Positions 59,557-64,000 of a DNA stretch of 64,000 nucleotides are shown in pieces (the stretch's first letter is position 1; the number at the start of each line of letters is the position of its first letter). This stretch comes from an uncultured bacterium (GTDB lineage: Bacteria > Pseudomonadota > Alphaproteobacteria > Sphingomonadales > Sphingomonadaceae). The stretch lies in the NCBI GenBank assembly GCA_942636505.2, contig CALOGB020000021.1, forward strand, positions 112,743-176,742, given 5' to 3'. The position numbers were made by a program, and so were the translations under genes. The notes beneath the pieces were generated by a model. The model was given only the letters and a program-made list of their open reading frames with translations. It was not told where the DNA came from and made no database searches.

Positions 59557-62051
59557 GCGAATGGCGGCTGGCATGGCGGCTTGCCCGTCGCGAACTCGAT
59601 CTTCGGTTTCGCGGGCTGCGGCTTCTCTTGGCCTGCCTGTTCCTCGGCGTGGGCGCTTTGGCCGCGATCGGCAGCCTGACGCAGTCGATCGACGGTGAGC
59701 TTGCTTCCCGCGGCAGCGCGATCCTCGGCGGCGACGTCGAGTTCGGCACGTCGCAGCGCGCCGCTACGCCAGACGAGCGCGCCGCGATGGCGCGGTTCGG
59801 CACGGTGTCCGAGACCGTCCGCATGCAGGCGACCGCGATCCGCGGCACCAACAGCGTACCGGTCCAGCTCAAGGGCGTCGATGCGGTCTATCCGCTCTAC
59901 GGCACGCTGACCGTACAGGGCGGATCGGTCGCGAAGGTCGACGATCCCAGGGCGATCTGGATCGTCCCGGCCTTGGCGCAGAGGCTGGGGGTGGGGCGCG
60001 GCGGGCGCGTACGGCTCGGAATTGCTGACTTCGCCGTTGCCGGCGTGATCGCGAACGAACCCGATCGGCTTGGCGAAGGCTTCACGCTCGGCCCCGTCGC
60101 GATCGTCTCGATGGCGGGTATAGCGCGGACCGGTCTGGTCCAGCCCGGCAGCCTGTACGAAAGCAAGTACCGCGTTCGGCTCACCCCAGGCGCATCGCCG
60201 ACGAGCGCAGTCGATCGGTTCAAGACGGCATTCCCGACCGGCGGATGGGAAACCAAGACGCGCGACCGGGCCGCGCCCGGTGCCGAACGCTTCGTCGATC
60301 GCATGGGGCAGTTCCTGTTGCTGGTCGGGCTGTCGGCACTCGTCATCGCCGGGATCGGCGTCGGCAACGGCGTGTCCTCCTACCTCGCCACCCGCCGTAG
60401 CAGCATCGCGGCGTTGAAGGTGCTCGGCGCGACGTCCGGTCTGATAGCGAAGATCTACCTTTTAGAGGTTGGTGTCGTCGCGGCGATGGGGATCGGCCTC
60501 GGGCTGGTCGCGGGCGCGGTGACGGTGCCGCTGATCGTCTGGCTTGCGGGCGACGTCCTGCCGGTCGCGCCGCAGTTCTCGCTCCAATACGCGCCGCTCG
60601 CGCTCGCCGCGGCCTACGGCATGCTGATCGCGCTCGCTTTCACTGCGCCACCGCTGATCGAGGCGGGCAGCATTCCGGCAGCTGGACTGTTGCGCGGCGT
60701 GTTCGGAAATCGGTCCGTCCCGCTACGCCGGACCTTGCCCTGGGTCCTTGGTGCAGGCGCCGCGATCGTCGCGCTCGCGCTGTCGACCGCGGACCAGCCC
60801 GGCCTCAGCGCAGGCTTCCTCGCGGCAGTGGCCGGCGTGTTGCTGGTGCTAGCGGGGTTCGGCTGGGCCGTACGCCGGATCGCTGCAGCGCTTCCACGCT
60901 CACGCAAGCCGTTGTTGCGTCTCGCCATTGCCGGACTCCACCGCCCCGGCGCGCGGACCGGCACTTTGGTCGTCGCACTCGGTCTCGGCCTGACGCTGTT
61001 TGTCCTACTCGCCGGCATTCGCACCAGCATCGACGCGAACATCGCGCTCACCGTACCCAAGCGCGCGCCGGCGCTGTTCGCCTTGGACGTTCCGCCCGAC
61101 CGCGAGGCGGAGTTCCGGCGGACGATTGAAGGCGTAGCGACCCACCCGGTCATCCGCACCGTGCCGGCGATGCGCGGCACGATTACCGGCTACGGCACGA
61201 CGCGCGTCGCCGATCTCAAGACGCTGCCCGATGGCGCCTGGGCTTTGCGCGGCGAACGCGGGCTCACCTATTCCGCGACCTTGCCCCAGGGCAGCGAACT
61301 CACCGCTGGTCGGTGGTGGCCGCGTGGTTACAAGGGGCCGCCGCTGGTCTCGATCGACGAACGACTGGCCAAGGTGCTCGACCTCAAGATCGGCGATCCG
61401 CTCACCTACACCTTGCTCGGCGTTGAGCGGACCGCACACATCGCGTCGTTCCGCCGGATCAGCTGGGATACGCTCGGCTTCAATTTCGTCATGGTGTTCT
61501 CGCCCAGCGCAATCGAGGATGCCCCGCATAACCTCGCCGCGACGATCGAGCTCGCACCCGGGCAGGAAGCGCAAGTCATGCGGGCGTTGCTGCCGCGCTT
61601 TCCGTCGGTCTCGGTGATCGAGGTTCGCGGCGTGCTAGGCCAGGTCCGCGACATTGTCTCGCAGATGGCGACCGCGATCACCGCGGCGGCGTCGGTAGCG
61701 ATCCTCGCGGGGATCGCGGTGTTGATCGGCGCGATCGCCGCGGCGCGAGAGGCGCGCACCTATGACGGCGTGATCCTGCGTACACTCGGGGCGACACGGC
61801 GGCAGGTGCTCGCGGTGCAGGCACTCGAATATGCGTTCCTCAGCATAGTGCTGTCGGTACTCGCATTGCTGCTGGGGCTGGGCGGCGCGTGGTATGTCGT
61901 GACGCAGCTCTTCAGTTTCGAATGGCGCCCGGATTACGCGACGGTGTTGGCGACGTTGCTGGGCGGAGGAGGCTTGACGATGGTGATCGGCTTGATCGGC
62001 GCGTGGCCCATTCTCGGCGCGCGGCCGGCACAGGCGTTGCGGCAACTCTGA
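59553..62051 (+). CDS. ABC transporter permease (YbbP/FtsX-like)
   Basis: An 832-residue integral membrane subunit with two FtsX modules: an N-terminal helix and large periplasmic domain (about 40-250), then three helices (to about 420), and a second block after residue 470 ending in three helices with LLGGGGLTMVIGLIGAWPIL. It begins with GTG, overlapping the ATPase stop. Such permeases export or extract lipids or small molecules; the substrate is not known. Confidence 0.9.
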   Translation: MSEWRLAWRLARRELDLRFRGLRLLLACLFLGVGALAAIGSLTQSIDGELASRGSAILGGDVEFGTSQRAATPDERAAMARFGTVSETVRMQATAIRGTNSVPVQLKGVDAVYPLYGTLTVQGGSVAKVDDPRAIWIVPALAQRLGVGRGGRVRLGIADFAVAGVIANEPDRLGEGFTLGPVAIVSMAGIARTGLVQPGSLYESKYRVRLTPGASPTSAVDRFKTAFPTGGWETKTRDRAAPGAERFVDRMGQFLLLVGLSALVIAGIGVGNGVSSYLATRRSSIAALKVLGATSGLIAKIYLLEVGVVAAMGIGLGLVAGAVTVPLIVWLAGDVLPVAPQFSLQYAPLALAAAYGMLIALAFTAPPLIEAGSIPAAGLLRGVFGNRSVPLRRTLPWVLGAGAAIVALALSTADQPGLSAGFLAAVAGVLLVLAGFGWAVRRIAAALPRSRKPLLRLAIAGLHRPGARTGTLVVALGLGLTLFVLLAGIRTSIDANIALTVPKRAPALFALDVPPDREAEFRRTIEGVATHPVIRTVPAMRGTITGYGTTRVADLKTLPDGAWALRGERGLTYSATLPQGSELTAGRWWPRGYKGPPLVSIDERLAKVLDLKIGDPLTYTLLGVERTAHIASFRRISWDTLGFNFVMVFSPSAIEDAPHNLAATIELAPGQEAQVMRALLPRFPSVSVIEVRGVLGQVRDIVSQMATAITAAASVAILAGIAVLIGAIAAAREARTYDGVILRTLGATRRQVLAVQALEYAFLSIVLSVLALLLGLGGAWYVVTQLFSFEWRPDYATVLATLLGGGGLTMVIGLIGAWPILGARPAQALRQL

Positions 62052-62106
62052 GGGTCCGTTTGCGTCCGTGCGGCGTTGGGCCCGAATACACCGGAGGGGC
62101 AAGACG

Positions 62107-63303
62107 CTGAGCACGAACGAAACACCACCCGAGCATCAGGCCACCAGCCCCTGGTCGATGTCGGCACGCGAATGGTGGAAGGTCCTGAAGCGCACCTGGT
62201 CTGAGGGGAGCGACGACAATATCGGCCTGATCGCGGCCGGTACCGCTTTTTATGGGTTCGCCGCGATCGTTCCGCTGCTGGCGTCGGTCGTGTTGATCTA
62301 CGGCCTGGTCGCGGACACCGCGACGGTGGTCGCGAACATCCGCGCGCTGTTTAACGTCCTGCCCGAAGACGCCGCCCGCGTGATCGGCGACCAGCTCGCG
62401 ACGGTCGTCAACACGTCGGAAGGCAAGAAGGGTTTCGGCCTCGTCATCGCGCTGGGGATTGCCTTGTACGGCGGCACGAAGGGTGCGTCGTCGATCGTCA
62501 CCGCGCTCAACATCGCCTATGAAGAAAAGGAAACGCGCGGGTTTATAACGCTGAACCTGCTCGCCTTTGCGATCACCGGTGGTGCGGTGATGCTGGCCCT
62601 CGTCGCGGCGCTCTCGACGGCGGCGTTCGCGCTTCTCGACAGCCTGATCCCAGGCGCGTCGGAGATACTGCTCCTGGCGATCCGTCTCGTCAGCTACGGC
62701 GTGCTCGCCTCGCTGGGCGTGACGGCGGCGGCGTGCCTGTATCGGTTCGGCCCTAACCGACACAAGGCGAAGTGGATGTGGTTGACCCCGGGCTCGCTGG
62801 CCGCAACCGTCATCTGGCTTGGTGCGACGATTGGGTTCGGCGTCTACGTGTCGCGCTTCGGCAATTACGGCGCGACCTATGGCTCGCTAAGCGCGGTCAT
62901 CGTGCTGCTGACATGGCTATGGCTATCTGCCTACGTGTTCCTGCTCGGCGCAGAGCTGAATTCGGAACTCGAACACCAGACGACGAGCGATACGACGACC
63001 GGCGGGGCCACCCCGATGGGAACGCGAGGCGCGACTGTCGCTGACACGGTTGCAACAAACGTTTACCCGAAGCCAACTGTTCAGGCTGCAGAGCCGGATA
63101 GAGCAGGGGTCTTGGCTGTAGCCCATTTGAGTGGCGTGCATGCAGGCTTGCCCGCGTCGCTTCTGGCGCTGGGCGGTCTGCGGTCGATCCGTCGTGGTTC
63201 GCCAGTTGCTGGCCTTGGCATGATCGCGATCGGCGCCGCGCTGGCACACAGGAAGCGTAATCCATCGAGTAAAGCAACGACGAAGGTGCGAGCGAAGGCC
63301 TGA
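62107..63303 (+). CDS. YihY/BrkB-family membrane protein
   Basis: About 398 residues. The conserved YihY core has six hydrophobic helices between about 45 and 280, including DNIGLIAAGTAFYGFAAIVP and FGNYGATYGSLSAVIVLLTW. The C-terminal 110 residues are a variable tail with a further hydrophobic stretch (GLPASLLALGG). The start is unusual: a GGAGGGG site is 9 nt from CTG at 62107, which matches typical family N-termini, whereas a GTG at 62068 is also open. The fold is of unknown function, and no RNase BN activity should be assumed. Its stop overlaps the RNase H-like gene's start. Confidence 0.8.
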   Translation: MSTNETPPEHQATSPWSMSAREWWKVLKRTWSEGSDDNIGLIAAGTAFYGFAAIVPLLASVVLIYGLVADTATVVANIRALFNVLPEDAARVIGDQLATVVNTSEGKKGFGLVIALGIALYGGTKGASSIVTALNIAYEEKETRGFITLNLLAFAITGGAVMLALVAALSTAAFALLDSLIPGASEILLLAIRLVSYGVLASLGVTAAACLYRFGPNRHKAKWMWLTPGSLAATVIWLGATIGFGVYVSRFGNYGATYGSLSAVIVLLTWLWLSAYVFLLGAELNSELEHQTTSDTTTGGATPMGTRGATVADTVATNVYPKPTVQAAEPDRAGVLAVAHLSGVHAGLPASLLALGGLRSIRRGSPVAGLGMIAIGAALAHRKRNPSSKATTKVRAKA

Positions 63304-63692
63304 TGACATACGGGCAGTCGACCAAGCTGTTCTTCGATGGCGGATGCCGGCCAAACCCTGGCCCGATCGAATGTGCTGTCGTCCGCAAGGGCGTTACCCA
63401 CTACCGGCACAATCTGGGTGAGGGCACAAACAGCGACGCCGAATGGCTAGCTGCGATCCATGCGTTGGAGATCGCTCAACTAGAAGGCGATCGCGACATC
63501 ACGCTGCTAGGCGATTCTACCCTGGTCGTGACGCAAGCCAGCGGTAAGGCGCGGTGCCGTTCGGCAGACTTGGAAGTGCACCGTAGTAGGTTCGCGGAAC
63601 TGGCCGAACGTTTCGACCGCGTCCGTATCCGGCATATCGGTCGAGCCCAGAACCTTGCCGGCATTGCGCTCGCCCGGCTGCATCCTCGCTAA
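63303..63692 (+). CDS. RNase H-like protein lacking one catalytic Asp
   Basis: A 129-residue RNase HI fold. Active-site positions Asp12 (LFFDGGCRPNPG), Glu47 (NSDAEWLA) and Asp71 (LLGDSTLVV) are present. The last Asp of the NxxAD motif is replaced by Gly120 in NLAGIALARLHP. Cleavage of RNA-DNA hybrids may be reduced or lost. It overlaps the YihY-like stop by one base. Confidence 0.8.
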   Translation: MTYGQSTKLFFDGGCRPNPGPIECAVVRKGVTHYRHNLGEGTNSDAEWLAAIHALEIAQLEGDRDITLLGDSTLVVTQASGKARCRSADLEVHRSRFAELAERFDRVRIRHIGRAQNLAGIALARLHPR

Positions 63693-64000
63693 GGCCGACG
63701 GAGGGCTGGCTCAGGCGCGCGACACTGGTTTTTCCGAAAACTGACCTCAAACTGTAAAAAAGCGTTTGACGGTATTGAGAGGTGGCCCTAGAGGGGTGTC
63801 ACCGCAGCGGAGTGCCTCACCGGCTTCTGCGACGGTCGCAAAAAACCAGATGCTGCAAGCTTCTCGAGAGGGAGGTTATGCGAGTGTCGGTATTTTTGTC
63901 GGCTCTTTGACATTGTAGGTTAAGATGAAGGGACATGTGGGCGGCGGCTTGCGGTTTCCGGGCTCCTCAAGGGTTCGGGGTATCGTTTAAAGCTAAGTCG
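63693..64000 (+). promoter_or_regulatory. Probable rRNA operon promoter and leader (partial)
   Basis: A promoter-like TTGACG (63766-63771) with a TAGAGG-like element about 17 bp on lies in this stretch. The later GAAGGGACATGTGGGCGGCGG text resembles the long 5' leaders before 16S rRNA genes of sphingomonads. The 16S gene itself would start beyond the right edge. No gene is seen here. Confidence 0.6.

Noticed and set aside
1..64000. CRISPR array
   Set aside because: No set of regularly spaced identical repeats with unique spacers was seen. The GTTACAGG cluster has short irregular spacing.

Overview
The window looks like a chromosomal segment of a high-GC alphaproteobacterium of the Sphingomonas type. 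The evidence is the TreX/TreZ/MalQ/TreY cluster, the alphaproteobacterial-style LexA box, several small conserved sphingomonad-type proteins, GC-rich dispersed palindromes, and a right-hand edge that resembles a sphingomonad rRNA-operon leader. All names rest on reading protein motifs by eye; no database search was possible.

Left part (1 to about 28.77 kb) is accessory DNA. It starts with an SLC13-type permease and a DUF202 protein, an intergenic inverted repeat, a serine resolvase, and a tightly coupled DUF305 / YncE-like beta-propeller / ECF sigma / anti-sigma operon. A complete frameshift-type IS5-family element follows, abutting an unrecognised 320-residue gene. Next come a geneless 1 kb stretch packed with inverted GTTACAGG motifs, a PAS-GGDEF protein, an AT-richer Crp/Fnr-type regulator, and an SOS module: a LexA box lies between a nuclease-containing leftward operon and a rightward umuD-umuC operon. 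Further on are a K+ channel, a YedK/HMCES-like protein and small stress or envelope proteins. From about 21.3 to 28.7 kb there are phage pieces in both orientations: a tail-fibre-like gene, a truncated SGNH hydrolase tail, an AlpA-like regulator and a complete tape-measure protein with an M23 peptidase domain. No head, terminase, portal or integrase gene was seen. This stretch stops at a tRNA-Ser(TGA) whose 3' end faces it, consistent with a degraded island at a tRNA site.

Right part (28.8 to 64 kb) looks like core chromosome. It holds an uncharacterised four-gene set (acyl-CoA dehydrogenase, PIG-L deacetylase, NodS-like methyltransferase and a convergent glycosyltransferase that overlaps the methyltransferase antisense). 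A stress-type block follows: large-subunit catalase, two SDRs, a GH15 glucoamylase-like enzyme and an OYE-family reductase. Then come the glycogen-to-trehalose operon (glgX-treZ-malQ-treY, each overlapping the next by about 4 nt), a Mop-domain protein, a TonB receptor, a large hybrid sensor kinase, an N-formylglutamate amidohydrolase, two transglutaminase-like proteins, a second Crp/Fnr regulator, an arylesterase divergent from a YbbA/YbbP-type ABC system, a YihY-like membrane protein and an RNase H-like protein. The window ends in a probable rRNA promoter and leader. GC-rich dispersed palindromes sit between convergent gene pairs and probably act as bidirectional terminators.
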